Notes: generated by a model from the sequence alone, not told the origin. A stretch of DNA of 64,000 bases from Pseudobutyrivibrio ruminis DSM 9787 (GCF_900218035.1 NZ_OBMR01000015.1:1-64000); one strand, 5' to 3'. Numbered from the stretch's first letter, positions 27,443 through 37,040 are shown. Made by a program: numbers and translations.

Positions 27443-27558
27443 TAATATTCATAATTTTTTACTATAACATCGTTAATAGTTAGACAATTCCCGTAAATTT
27501 TACTAATTCATATAATGTACCTTGAAACTCAAGGTTTTTAGGTTTAAATTATTGAGGG

Positions 27559-27564
27559 TATAAT
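27559..27564 (+). promoter_or_regulatory. Probable -10 element of the murC promoter
   Basis: TATAAT lies 25 bases before the murC ATG, inside GGGTATAATAATATA. No clear -35 hexamer stands 16-18 bases upstream (TTTTAG is the best). GAAGGA at 27575-27580 is the ribosome site. Confidence 0.5.
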
Positions 27565-27588
27565 AATATATAAAGAAGGAAATTTTTC

Positions 27589-28968
27589 ATGTACAAAATT
27601 GATTTTAATAACAAGATACACGTTCACTTTATTGGAATCGGTGGAATAAGCATGAGCGGTCTTGCTGAGATATTGCTTGGCGCTGGCTTTACTATCTCTG
27701 GTTCTGATAGAGAAGAAAGTGATCTCACAGCTCATTTAGCATCACTTGGAGCAAAGGTTAGTTATCCACAGGCAGCTGAAAATATCACTTCAGATATCGA
27801 CCTTATTGTTTACACTGCTGCAATCCGTGAGGATAACCCTGAGTTTGCTGCTGCAAAAGCATCTAGCAAGCCAATGCTTACAAGAGCTGAGCTCCTCGGT
27901 GAGATTATGGAAAACTACGCTCGTTCAATTGCCGTTGCAGGAACTCACGGCAAGACAACAACCACATCAATGGTTAGCCAGATTCTCCTTGAGACTGCAG
28001 ACGACCCTACCATTTCTGTAGGCGGTATCTTGGATGCTATTGGAAGCAATGTTCATGTTGGCGACAGCGATGTGTTTATCACAGAAGCTTGTGAGTACAC
28101 AAACAGCTACCATTCATTCTTCCCTAAATACAACATTATTCTTAATGTAGAAGCAGATCACCTTGATTTCTTCAAGAATCTTGAGAACTATCGCGCTTCA
28201 TTTAAGAAGTTTGCCGGCAACACATCAGACGACGGTATTCTTATTATTAATAATGAGATTGATGACGTTGAGTATTTCACTGAGGGATTAAAGTGTCAGG
28301 TTATCACCTATTCTCTTAAGGAAGGCGCTGATATTTATCCTACAGACATTACATATAATGAAAAGGGATTCGCTAGCTTTACTCCTGTATTCAACGGAAA
28401 GGCTATGGAAAGAGTTTCATTAAATGTTCCTGGAGACCACAACATCAGCAATTCACTTGCTGCTATCGCACTTGCTACTGAGATGGGCATTTCATTTGAC
28501 CATATCAAGGCAGGACTTGCAAAGTTCGGCGGTGCTCACAGACGTTTCGAGCTTAAGGGACATTTCAATGGCGCAACTGTAATTGATGACTACGCTCATC
28601 ACCCAACAGAAATCGCTGCCAGCCTTGCAGCTGCTGCAAACTACCCACACAACAGAGTGGTTGTTTGCTTCCAGCCACACACATACACTCGTACACTTAG
28701 CTTCCTTGACGATTTTGCTAAGGCTCTTTCAGCAGCAGATGTTGTTGTTCTTGCAGACATCTATGCAGCTAGAGAACCAGATATCTACGGTGTCAGCTCA
28801 AAGGACATTGCAGATAGAATCGAAAAGCTAGGAACCGAAGTTCATTATTTGGGTTCTTTTGACCAATGTGAAAAATTTTTAGAAAAAAATATTGTAAACA
28901 ATGACTTGTTGATAACTATGGGCGCAGGAAATGTGTATTTAGTAGGCGAACATCTACTTCAGAAATAG
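27589..28968 (+). CDS. murC: UDP-N-acetylmuramate--L-alanine ligase
   Basis: MurC adds the first amino acid, L-alanine, to UDP-MurNAc in peptidoglycan synthesis. The 459 residues have the N-terminal UDP-binding motif FIGIGGISMSGLAEI, the ATP loop AGTHGKTTT (about 112-120), the central ligase motif EACEYTNSYHSF and the C-terminal domain motif DDYAHHPTEI. Its length is typical. It stands divergent from glgC and ends at a terminator built partly from DnaA boxes. Confidence 0.97.
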   Translation: MYKIDFNNKIHVHFIGIGGISMSGLAEILLGAGFTISGSDREESDLTAHLASLGAKVSYPQAAENITSDIDLIVYTAAIREDNPEFAAAKASSKPMLTRAELLGEIMENYARSIAVAGTHGKTTTTSMVSQILLETADDPTISVGGILDAIGSNVHVGDSDVFITEACEYTNSYHSFFPKYNIILNVEADHLDFFKNLENYRASFKKFAGNTSDDGILIINNEIDDVEYFTEGLKCQVITYSLKEGADIYPTDITYNEKGFASFTPVFNGKAMERVSLNVPGDHNISNSLAAIALATEMGISFDHIKAGLAKFGGAHRRFELKGHFNGATVIDDYAHHPTEIAASLAAAANYPHNRVVVCFQPHTYTRTLSFLDDFAKALSAADVVVLADIYAAREPDIYGVSSKDIADRIEKLGTEVHYLGSFDQCEKFLEKNIVNNDLLITMGAGNVYLVGEHLLQK

Positions 28969-29074
28969 TTATCCACATTATCCACATTTTTGAACGGATT
29001 TATCCCCCTCGAAAATGTGGATTTTTTTATGCCCTATTTTCAATGGGTCATAATAGTTATCCACATTATCCACA
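28969..29074 (+). promoter_or_regulatory. DnaA-box cluster: two tandem pairs of perfect TTATCCACA boxes
   Basis: Four perfect 9-mer DnaA boxes TTATCCACA occur at 28969-28977, 28978-28986, 29057-29065 and 29066-29074. Each pair is directly abutted, all have the same orientation, and the pairs are 88 bp apart. Weaker boxes lie between them (TTATCCCCC at 29000; TGTGGATTT at 29016). The region is just upstream of genes for DnaD-like and DnaC-like replication proteins. It is a likely DnaA-binding regulatory cluster. dnaA and dnaN are not nearby, so it is probably not the chromosome origin. Confidence 0.85.
28980..29027 (+). terminator. murC terminator whose stem overlaps a DnaA box
   Basis: ATCCACATTTT (28980-28990) pairs with AAAATGTGGAT (29012-29022), followed by TTTTTTT. 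The left arm is the second DnaA box. The 21-base loop is large for a terminator, so efficiency is uncertain. Confidence 0.65.
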
Positions 29075-29081
29075 GAAGCCA

Positions 29082-29106
29082 CAAACCCTTTATTTACAAG
29101 GGTTTG
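29082..29106. other. Perfect stem-loop in the leader region of the dnaD-like gene
   Basis: CAAACCCTT (29082-29090) and AAGGGTTTG (29098-29106) form a 9-bp stem with a 7-base loop. There is no T-run directly after it. It lies between the DnaA boxes and a TATAAT at 29144-29149, the likely -10 of the next gene. Confidence 0.5.
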
Positions 29107-29179
29107 CGGGGTCTCGCCTCTTTTCTTTTCGGAATTACTTTGATATAATTCGGTTCATTAAGAGGGAGAGGATTTGAAT

Positions 29180-30307
29180 ATGGCTGACATCATGCTACAT
29201 ACCAGCACTAACACTGGTTTTACTTGCATTTCTAATACTTTTATTGACGATTACATGAAAGATGCCAATGGAGAGTACGTAAAGATTTACCTTTATCTGC
29301 TTCGTTGTCTTAACAGAGAGGATTTTGATTTTTCCATCTCGCAGTTGGCGGACTGCTTAGACCACACAGAAAAAGATGTAATGCGTGCATTTACTTATTG
29401 GGAGAAAGTGGGCTTGCTTCGTCTTGAGTACTCTGCAGATAATGAGCTTTCAGGAATCTGTCTAGTGGATGTGAATGATATGCACTCATTCACATCAGTA
29501 AACTACACTGCAGCTACCACTGCGGCTCCAGCTTCTGTCGCTGCTGCCACAGGCGCACCTGCAGTTTCAGATAAGGCTATTAACAACACTGTACCATTCA
29601 GACCAAGCTACAGCTCAGACCAGCTTGATGCTTTCAAGGAGAACGATGAGGTTAGCGATCTTATTTTCGCTACACAGACTTACTTCAAGAGACCACTTTC
29701 TGTAACAGATATGAACACACTATTATTCTGGTACGACAGTCTCCACATGTCTGTTGATTTGATTCAGTATCTCATTGAGACTAGCATCGACGAAGGTCAC
29801 AGCAGCATCCACTACATGGACACTGTTGCTCGTAACTGGGCCGACGATGGAATCACTACAGTAGCTGAAGCAATTAAATCCAGCAGTGCACATACAAACG
29901 CAGCTTACACAATCAAGCGTGCACTTGGCATCGGAAATCGCGATTTAGTTGATTCAGAGTTAAACTACATCGACAAATGGGTTAACGTTTACAGCTTCCC
30001 ACTTGATATCATCACAGAAGCATGTGAGCGCACCATCACACAGACTAATAAACCAAGCTTTAAATATGCAGATACAATCATTACTAGCTGGCACAATTCA
30101 GGAGTAAAGACTCTTGATGACATTGCTAAGCTTGATTCGGAATTTACAAAGGCATCTGTTGCTAAGCTTTCTTCTGCAAACCGTGCAAAGGCAGCTCAGG
30201 CAAACAGCGCCACAGCGGCTCGTGCAAAGGCCAACAACAAGTTCCACAATTTCTCACAGAGAGATTATGATTTTGAAGCACTTGAAAAGAAGCTTCTTGG
30301 GCACTAA
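29180..30307 (+). CDS. DnaD-domain replication protein
   Basis: The 375-residue protein has a winged-helix N terminus (about 1-95), a low-complexity Ala/Thr linker (about 108-135) and two DnaD/DnaB_2 domains (about 150-238 and 250-328). Each ends in the YxxxIxxxW-type motif (YMDTVARNW and YADTIITSW). Such proteins help load the replicative helicase during initiation or restart. The ATG at 29180 has GAGAGGA 7 bases upstream; a TTG at 29174 is too close to that site. It is first in an operon with the DnaC-like ATPase, and four DnaA boxes lie upstream. Confidence 0.9.
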   Translation: MADIMLHTSTNTGFTCISNTFIDDYMKDANGEYVKIYLYLLRCLNREDFDFSISQLADCLDHTEKDVMRAFTYWEKVGLLRLEYSADNELSGICLVDVNDMHSFTSVNYTAATTAAPASVAAATGAPAVSDKAINNTVPFRPSYSSDQLDAFKENDEVSDLIFATQTYFKRPLSVTDMNTLLFWYDSLHMSVDLIQYLIETSIDEGHSSIHYMDTVARNWADDGITTVAEAIKSSSAHTNAAYTIKRALGIGNRDLVDSELNYIDKWVNVYSFPLDIITEACERTITQTNKPSFKYADTIITSWHNSGVKTLDDIAKLDSEFTKASVAKLSSANRAKAAQANSATAARAKANNKFHNFSQRDYDFEALEKKLLGH

Positions 30308-30321
30308 AGGGAGGTTAATCT

Positions 30322-31311
30322 ATGGCATTATCTAATGAGCAGTATGACGCACTTATGCGCGAATACAATCACAAGCAGTCACGTAACAACCAGATTGTTT
30401 CTTACCGCACAAAAGAGTTATACTCTGCTGTTCCAGCCCTTTCAGAGCTAGATGACGAAGTATCAAAGGTTTCAGTATCTTCTATCACTGCTATCTTTGA
30501 AGGTAAAAGTATTTCTGAAGCTTCCGCAGATTCAAAGCGCAAGCTTTCTCAGCTTAAGGAACGTCGTATGCAGCTTATTAAATCTGCAGGTTTTCCTGTG
30601 GATTATCTTGAGCCACCATACGATTGTCCTGATTGCAAAGACACTGGCTATATCAATGGGAAACGCTGCCATTGCTTCAAGCAGGCCGCTATCAATATTG
30701 TTTACAGACAGTCTAACATCAGCAACATTCTTGCCAAGGAAAACTTCAATGCATTTGATCTGAATGTATACGATGAGGATTATTATGAGGATAATTCTGA
30801 TATAGATGCTCGTTCAAATGCTAAAATAGCGCTAGAAAGAGCGAAAAACTTTGTGCAGAATTTTAGGGAAAAAGGTGGTAATCTCTTGTTGCTTGGACAG
30901 ACAGGGTGTGGAAAAACCTTTCTTTCCAACTGTATCGCAAAAGCTCTTTTAGACGAAGGTATATCTGTTATTTACTTCACAGCGTCAGAGCTTTTCAGAG
31001 TTTTTGAAGAACAGACTTTCAAGAAGAACGCAAACGTAGCGGATCTTCATGATCAAATATTCGATTGTGACTTATTAATCATCGATGATTTAGGCACAGA
31101 GTTTCAGAATTCTTTCACTACAGCACGCCTATTTCAATGCTTAAATGAAAGATTACTTCGTAGTAAATCAACTATAATTTCAACTAATTTTTCTCTTGAA
31201 GATTTAAGAGACACCTACAGCGAACGTATTACTTCGCGAGTATTCTCTAACTATGAGACTATCAAGCTCATTGGAAATGATATTCGCATCAAAAAAGTAA
31301 TATCAAAATAA
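30322..31311 (+). CDS. DnaC/DnaI-like helicase-loader AAA+ ATPase
   Basis: The 329-residue protein has a helical N-terminal part, a four-cysteine probable zinc site (Cys102, Cys105, Cys116, Cys118 in DCPDCKDTGYINGKRCHC), and a C-terminal AAA+ core. The core has Walker A GQTGCGKT (192-199), Walker B LLIIDDLG (near 251-258) and a sensor stretch, STNFSLEDL. In Firmicutes DnaI/DnaC-type proteins load the DnaB-type helicase with DnaD-family partners, and the gene lies 14 bp after just such a gene. GGGAGG precedes the ATG. An IstB transposition ATPase is excluded by the zinc region and the context. Confidence 0.93.
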   Translation: MALSNEQYDALMREYNHKQSRNNQIVSYRTKELYSAVPALSELDDEVSKVSVSSITAIFEGKSISEASADSKRKLSQLKERRMQLIKSAGFPVDYLEPPYDCPDCKDTGYINGKRCHCFKQAAINIVYRQSNISNILAKENFNAFDLNVYDEDYYEDNSDIDARSNAKIALERAKNFVQNFREKGGNLLLLGQTGCGKTFLSNCIAKALLDEGISVIYFTASELFRVFEEQTFKKNANVADLHDQIFDCDLLIIDDLGTEFQNSFTTARLFQCLNERLLRSKSTIISTNFSLEDLRDTYSERITSRVFSNYETIKLIGNDIRIKKVISK

Positions 31312-31339
31312 TTAATTTAATATTAGCAAGGAGCAAAAC

Positions 31340-32518
31340 ATGCCAAACAATGAAATCGTGTTGGAAAACACACCACCTATGGCAGAGCTAGGAATTATTC
31401 CTCACAAGAGCTGTACAGCCATCGCAGAACGCGTTAACGACTATCTTCTTCAGTGGAGACAGGAGCGCAAGAGTGATCAGTCAATCATTACTCTCGCAGG
31501 TTACCGCAGCGATTCTTACATCGTAAAGGCTGATTGCCCACGTTTCGGTTCAGGCGAAGCAAAGGGTATCATCAACCAGTCAGTTAGAGGACTTGATTTA
31601 TACATCCTCGTAGATGTTACAAACTACAGCCTTACATACAGCGTTTGTGGTCACGAGAACCACATGAGTCCAGACGACATCTTCTGTGACTTAAAGCGTA
31701 TCATCGCAGCAGCAATGGGAAAAGCTAAGCGTATCACAGTTATCATCCCATTCCTTTATGAAGGCAGACAGCACCGCAGAAGTGCTCGTGAATCTCTTGA
31801 CTGTGCTATGGCACTTCAGGAACTTGTAAACATGGGTGTAGACAACATCATCACATTTGATGCTCACGACCCACGTGTACAGAATGCTATTCCACTTCAC
31901 AGCTTTGAGACAGTTTCTCCTACATACCAGTTCCTTAAGGCTATCCTCAAGAACTGCAAGGACCTTACTCTCGACAATGATCACCTTATGATCATCTCTC
32001 CAGATGAAGGTGGTACAAAGAGAGCCGTATATATGGCTTCTGTCCTTGGCGTAAATGTTGGTATGTTTTACAAGCGTCGTGATTACAGCCGCATCGTAGA
32101 CGGACGTAATCCTATCGTAGCACACGAATTCCTTGGAAATGACGTAGCTGGCAAGGACGTTATCATCGTAGATGACATGATTTCTTCTGGCGAGTCAATG
32201 ATAGACGTAGCTACAGAGCTCAAGAAGCGCAACGCAAAGCGTATCTTCGTAGTAGCTACATTCGGACTCTTCACAAACGGAATGGAGAAGTTCGACAAGG
32301 CCGTAGCTGACGGCATCATCTACAAGGTTGTTACAACAAACCTGACATACCTTACAGATGAAGTCCTCAACAAGGACTACTTCATCAAATGCGACATGTC
32401 AAAGTACATCGCATACATCATCGATACCCTCAACCACGAGTGCTCAATCTCAGAGCTCCTCAACCCATACGGACGTATTGAAAAGCTCATCACAAAGTAC
32501 AAAAACGGCGAATACTAA
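31340..32518 (+). CDS. prs: Ribose-phosphate pyrophosphokinase, long form
   Basis: This enzyme makes PRPP from ribose-5-phosphate and ATP for nucleotide, His and Trp synthesis. It shows two phosphoribosyltransferase-fold halves, the catalytic flexible loop region (PFLYEGRQHRRSARE), ITFDAHDPRVQ and the PRPP-binding loop VIIVDDMISSGESM. At 392 residues it is about 75 longer than classical Prs. The excess is an N-terminal extension and insertions, as I recall for a Clostridia-type long form. It follows the helicase loader by 28 bp with AAGGAG before the ATG, and is the last gene before a strong terminator and the giant palindrome. Confidence 0.93.
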   Translation: MPNNEIVLENTPPMAELGIIPHKSCTAIAERVNDYLLQWRQERKSDQSIITLAGYRSDSYIVKADCPRFGSGEAKGIINQSVRGLDLYILVDVTNYSLTYSVCGHENHMSPDDIFCDLKRIIAAAMGKAKRITVIIPFLYEGRQHRRSARESLDCAMALQELVNMGVDNIITFDAHDPRVQNAIPLHSFETVSPTYQFLKAILKNCKDLTLDNDHLMIISPDEGGTKRAVYMASVLGVNVGMFYKRRDYSRIVDGRNPIVAHEFLGNDVAGKDVIIVDDMISSGESMIDVATELKKRNAKRIFVVATFGLFTNGMEKFDKAVADGIIYKVVTTNLTYLTDEVLNKDYFIKCDMSKYIAYIIDTLNHECSISELLNPYGRIEKLITKYKNGEY

Positions 32519-32533
32519 GCCGCACCCTTCTGG

Positions 32534-32560
32534 GCCCCTCTCTTATGAGGGGCTCTTTTT
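32534..32560 (+). terminator. Intrinsic terminator of prs
   Basis: GCCCCTC (32534-32540) and GAGGGGC (32547-32553) form the stem, followed by TCTTTTTATT. The 3' part of this terminator is also the outer end of the giant palindrome. Confidence 0.9.
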
Positions 32561-33274
32561 ATTGCCCGCACCAGCCCCGCCGGGGATTGGGGGCTGGGCC
32601 AACTGCCCTCCATGAGTGAATTTCTAATCAAACTCCAGCTACACTGGCCGACTGTGGTAACTGCTTAACTTCGCCTTCAGATTATGATTTTCTAAACGCC
32701 AAGAGTCGCTTTCTTTATAAGTGGGTGTTTTTTCAATTCTTTGCAATTCTGACGCCACTGTATGTAGGAAATGCAGACACACTTTATCTATAAGTATTAA
32801 TCTCCACAGCAAGCTTAGGAATAATTGCCGCGACATTTGAAGTGAGCCTAGAAAATTAGAAAGGGGTATTTTGCGATGAATAGGCGTGAGGCGCCATGGA
32901 CGGCGCCGAGAGCCCGACAACGAAACGGACTGAGTTAAAGGGCGGCGCCTAAGCATCCAAAATCCCCTTTCTTAATTTTCTTGGCAAACGAAGTATGAGC
33001 GCAATTATCCTAAGCCTTGTGTGGAGACTAATACGTAAACCTCAAGTGTCTGCATCCTACACACAGCGGCTTCGAATTGCAAAACCAATGAAAAGACACC
33101 CACATAAAGCTCCCTTTTGGCGTTAAGAAAATCTATAATCTTCGCGAAATTGTTAAGCAGTTATCCACAGCCGGCCAGCGTAGCTGGAGTTTGCTTGACA
33201 AAGCGTTTCATGGAGGGCAGTTGGCCCCTTATGGTTACGGCGGGCGGGGCGGGTGCGGGCATAAAAAGAGCCCC
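32549..33274. repeat. 726-bp imperfect palindrome between prs and nagB (two inverted copies of a ~335-bp element)
   Basis: The two halves match in reverse complement over their whole length. Paired blocks are: 32549-32562 with 33261-33274; GGCCAACTGCCCTCCATGA (32597-32615) with 33208-33226; CAAACTCCAGCTAC (32629-32642) with 33180-33193; TAACTGCTTAAC (32658-32669) with 33152-33163; ATGCAGACAC (32771-32780) with 33046-33055; TCTCCACA (32801-32808) with 33020-33027; GAAAATTAGAAAGGGG (32851-32866) with 32964-32980. The middle (32887-32945) holds a separate GGCGCC-ATGGAC-GGCGCC hairpin. No conserved frame spans both arms, and the region has no clear gene. Confidence 0.9.
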
Positions 33275-33293
33275 GGGTGTGGTACCTGGGGCC
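33267..33293 (-). terminator. Intrinsic terminator of nagB
   Basis: On the minus strand GGCCCCAGG is followed by a short loop, then CCCGGGGCTCTTTTTAT. It mirrors the prs terminator, so the outer tips of the giant palindrome serve as the terminators of both converging genes. Confidence 0.8.
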
Positions 33294-33305
33294 GTAGGGT
33301 GCGGT

Positions 33306-34034
<729 letters not shown>

Positions 34035-34061
34035 TTAAATACCTCAGTTTTATTATGCTAT

Positions 34062-34077
34062 TATTGTACTAACAATA
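34062..34077. promoter_or_regulatory. Operator-like palindrome upstream of nagB
   Basis: TATTGT (34062-34067) and ACAATA (34072-34077) form a perfect inverted repeat with a 4-bp centre, 31 bases before the nagB start and next to CATAAT, a possible -10. It is a candidate site for the RpiR-family regulator encoded nearby. No second identical copy was found in the 250-bp divergent region. Confidence 0.35.
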
Positions 34078-34281
34078 TGTGTTTAGAGTTTGCGCTATCT
34101 CTTTTGTAAACTAATTATATGGACCGCCAGAGTTTAGCGTCAATTAAACGGAGCACTTCTGAAACGGCTTTCATACACATATCCCATATCAGGGTGTGGT
34201 GATGTTAGTACTTTCATAAATGGGCTAAATTATTGAGGAATAAAAATATCTTACTTAAAATAGATGCATAAGGAGTTACCT

Positions 34282-34992
34282 ATGAATCATAATTCTCAAA
34301 TCTTAAATCAAATAAAGGGTGGATTGGTGGTTTCCTGCCAAGCCCTTGAAAGCGAGCCTCTCCATAGTAGCTTCATTATGGGAAGGCTGGCGAAGGCGGC
34401 TGTAGAAGGCGGCGCAGTTGGAGTCAGAGTAAACGGGCCTGATGACATTGCAGAGATAAAAAAGACCACTGATGTTCCTATTATTGGATTGTGGAAGCGA
34501 GAATACGATGATTCAGAAATCTACATCACTCCTACCATGACAGAAATCGATGCTCTCGCTGAAGCTGGTATTGATATTATTGCTACTGATGCCACAGATA
34601 GAAACAGGCCAGGTGGCATTACACTAGACAGCTTTTTCATGGAGGTTCGAGCAAAGTATCCGGATATGCTTTTTATGGCAGATTGCTCTACCTACGAAGA
34701 AGGTGTTAAAGCTCAGGAGCTTGGGTTCGATATTGTCAGCACTACTCTAGCTGGCTACACCAAAGAAACTGCTGGAAGGCAATTACCGGATTTTGACATG
34801 CTTAAAAGGCTTGTCGACACACTCAGTATTCCTGTAATTTGCGAAGGCGGTATTTGGGAGGTAGCTCAGCTTCAAAAGGCCTTTGAGCTTGGATGTCACT
34901 GCGCTGTTATTGGCAGCGCAATCACCAGGCCACAGCTGATTACAAAACGATTTACCGATTCAATCAAGGAGATTCAAAATGAAAATAATTAA
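34282..34992 (+). CDS. nanE: N-acetylmannosamine-6-phosphate 2-epimerase
   Basis: NanE converts ManNAc-6-phosphate to GlcNAc-6-phosphate in sialic acid and amino-sugar breakdown. The 236-residue TIM-barrel protein has the family motifs GLVVSCQALE, VGVRVNGPDDI, PIIGLWKREY, IIATDATDRNRPGG, MADCSTYEEG and the C-terminal EGGIW and AVIGSAITRP phosphate-binding loops. The ATG at 34282 follows AAGGAG; an upstream ATG at 34264 has no good site. No sialic acid lyase or ManNAc kinase lies in the window. It overlaps nagA by 14 bp. Confidence 0.95.
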   Translation: MNHNSQILNQIKGGLVVSCQALESEPLHSSFIMGRLAKAAVEGGAVGVRVNGPDDIAEIKKTTDVPIIGLWKREYDDSEIYITPTMTEIDALAEAGIDIIATDATDRNRPGGITLDSFFMEVRAKYPDMLFMADCSTYEEGVKAQELGFDIVSTTLAGYTKETAGRQLPDFDMLKRLVDTLSIPVICEGGIWEVAQLQKAFELGCHCAVIGSAITRPQLITKRFTDSIKEIQNENN

Positions 34993-36133
34993 CGGTAGCG
35001 TGTTTTTGGAAGACGGAAAATTTGATGAAGTTGATGTTGTTTGTAAGGATGGGTTGATTTCGGATATCGGCCAGGATATCACTTCATCTAGCGATACAGA
35101 AATATTTGATGCCAGCGATTGCTATGTTATCCCTGGTTTGTGTGATATACATCTCCATGGATGCATGAGTTTTGATTCTTGTGATGGCACAAAGGAAGCT
35201 CTTGCTGCCATGGCAAAATACGAGGCAAGCGTAGGCGTCACTTCTATCCTGCCAACAACCATGACATATCCAGAAAAGACTCTTACTACTATTGCTAAGG
35301 CTGTTGCCGACTATCGTAAATACGATAATAATACAGAAGGATTTGCTACTATCCACGGCATAAATATGGAAGGTCCATTCATTTCACCTGAAAAGAAGGG
35401 CGCCCAGAATCCTAAGTATATTCAAAATCCAGATTACGATATGTTTCACCGTATAAACGTAGCCAGTGGTAATTCAGTTCGTTTATGCGATATCGCCCCT
35501 GAAACTGATGGCGCAATGGAGTTCATCGATAAGGCAAAGGACGAAACAAGAATATCCTTGGCCCACACCACAGCAGACTATGACACATGCAAAGAAGCTT
35601 TTAAGCGCGGCGCAAAGCATCTTACTCACCTGTTCAATGCAATGCCAGCATTTACACACCGTGCACCTGGTCCAATAGGTGCTGCTGCAGAAAACGAAGA
35701 TGTCACTCCAGAGCTTATCTGCGACGGCGTCCATGTATATCCTGCTGCAGTAAATATGATGTACAAGGTTTTCGGTGCTGACAGACTTATTATGATTAGT
35801 GATTCTATGCGCGCCACAGGACTGCCTGACGGAGAATACGAACTGGGCGGCCAGCCTGTAATTGTAAGGGGACGCAGAGCCACTCTTCACGATGGCACTA
35901 TCGCCGGCTCTGCCACTAACCTCTTCGACTGTATGATGACTGCTGTAAAGGAAATGAACATTCCTCTTGCAGATGCCATTCTTTGTGCTTCTAGAAATCC
36001 CGCTAGAGCTATTGGTGTGTACGACACCGTCGGTTCCATCACTATTGGCAAACAGGCGGATTTTGTTATAATTAATAAATCCGATCTAAGTATTAAAAAA
36101 GTCATAGTAAGAGGTAAATATGTCAACAGTTGA
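34979..36133 (+). CDS. nagA: N-acetylglucosamine-6-phosphate deacetylase
   Basis: NagA removes acetate from GlcNAc-6-phosphate, giving the substrate of NagB. The 384-residue amidohydrolase shows the metal motif PGLCDIHLHG, the metal ligand region MEGPFISPEKKGAQ, His in SLAHTTADY, HLFNAMPAFTHRAPG, DGVHVYP and the catalytic Asp in MISDSMRATG. All key residues are present. Its start lies inside nanE (14-bp overlap) with AAGGAG upstream, and its end overlaps the regulator by 14 bp. The three genes form a tight operon. Confidence 0.97.
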   Translation: MKIINGSVFLEDGKFDEVDVVCKDGLISDIGQDITSSSDTEIFDASDCYVIPGLCDIHLHGCMSFDSCDGTKEALAAMAKYEASVGVTSILPTTMTYPEKTLTTIAKAVADYRKYDNNTEGFATIHGINMEGPFISPEKKGAQNPKYIQNPDYDMFHRINVASGNSVRLCDIAPETDGAMEFIDKAKDETRISLAHTTADYDTCKEAFKRGAKHLTHLFNAMPAFTHRAPGPIGAAAENEDVTPELICDGVHVYPAAVNMMYKVFGADRLIMISDSMRATGLPDGEYELGGQPVIVRGRRATLHDGTIAGSATNLFDCMMTAVKEMNIPLADAILCASRNPARAIGVYDTVGSITIGKQADFVIINKSDLSIKKVIVRGKYVNS

Positions 36134-36968
36134 TACAACTAAAGATAAAATTCGAGAAGCTTACGATAACTTGACTAAATCAGAGCAGCAGGTTGCAGAT
36201 TACTTTTTGGAGAACACTGAAATCAGCGATTTTTCATCAAAGCATATCTCCTTGCTGCTATACGTTTCTGAGGCTACACTTTCACGTTTTGCCAAGAAAT
36301 GCGGGTTCAAAGGCTACCGCGAATTTGTTTACATGTACGAGCTGGATTTCAAGGATTACTTCACTGAAAAGGAAGAAAAAGAAATCTCTGATATCACTCG
36401 CTCTGTTCGCAAAAACTATAAAGACATTATGGTGAAAGCCTTCGATTTGATTGATGAAGATCAGATGCGACGCATCGCTACCAAGCTCAGCAACACCGAG
36501 TACACTGTCCCAGTGTATGGCATGGGTTCTAGCGGATATGTAGCCCGCGAATTCCAGCTTCGATTTATGAGACTAGGTCTAGATGTTATCGCAATTACGG
36601 ATTCCCAGATGATTGCTATGAATGCCTCTTTAGTAAAAAGAGGTTCTTTAGTTTTGGCTTTTTCTATCAGCGGTACCACAAAAGTGGTTATCGACGGCAT
36701 TAAAAAAGCTAAACAAAACGGAGCCAGAGTGGTTCTCTTTACCGCTTCAAAAGACAAAAAATTAGCAGAGCTTTGCGATGAAATCGTTGAAGTTGCCTAC
36801 CTCAAGGAGCTTGAAAAAGGCACCAAGATTTCCCCACAAATATCTCTGCTGATACTTATTGATATTCTATACTCTTACTATTTTGCTAACGACTCATTTT
36901 TCAAAGCTGAAAAATACAAGCGTACATTGACTGCACTGGAGATTGAGAAAAATATCTCACCTTTGTAG
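36120..36968 (+). CDS. RpiR/MurR-family transcriptional regulator
   Basis: The 282-residue protein has an N-terminal HTH_6 domain (about 8-82, with the recognition region VSEATLSRFAKKCGFKGYREF) and a C-terminal SIS sugar-phosphate-binding domain (about 105-240, GMGSSGYVAREF and AFSISGTTKVVIDGI). Regulators of this family sense sugar phosphates. Located at the end of nanE-nagA, it probably senses GlcNAc-6-P, ManNAc-6-P or GlcN-6-P and controls this operon, nagB and perhaps the PTS gene. Activator or repressor action cannot be told. Confidence 0.92.
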   Translation: MSTVDTTKDKIREAYDNLTKSEQQVADYFLENTEISDFSSKHISLLLYVSEATLSRFAKKCGFKGYREFVYMYELDFKDYFTEKEEKEISDITRSVRKNYKDIMVKAFDLIDEDQMRRIATKLSNTEYTVPVYGMGSSGYVAREFQLRFMRLGLDVIAITDSQMIAMNASLVKRGSLVLAFSISGTTKVVIDGIKKAKQNGARVVLFTASKDKKLAELCDEIVEVAYLKELEKGTKISPQISLLILIDILYSYYFANDSFFKAEKYKRTLTALEIEKNISPL

Positions 36969-37040
36969 ATCCTGCAATTGACCACTCAATATTATATGTG
37001 TATACTTATCCCTATAAATACATTTAAGGGGATTTTTATA

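Noticed and set aside
28969-29180. Chromosomal replication origin
   Set aside because: Four perfect DnaA boxes are present, but there is no dnaA, dnaN, rpmH or recF near and no clear AT-rich unwinding region of origin size.
32639-32956. Protein gene of about 105 residues in the giant palindrome
   Set aside because: The frame is broken by indels and stops in the matching arm, composition is unlike neighbours, and no ribosome site is seen.
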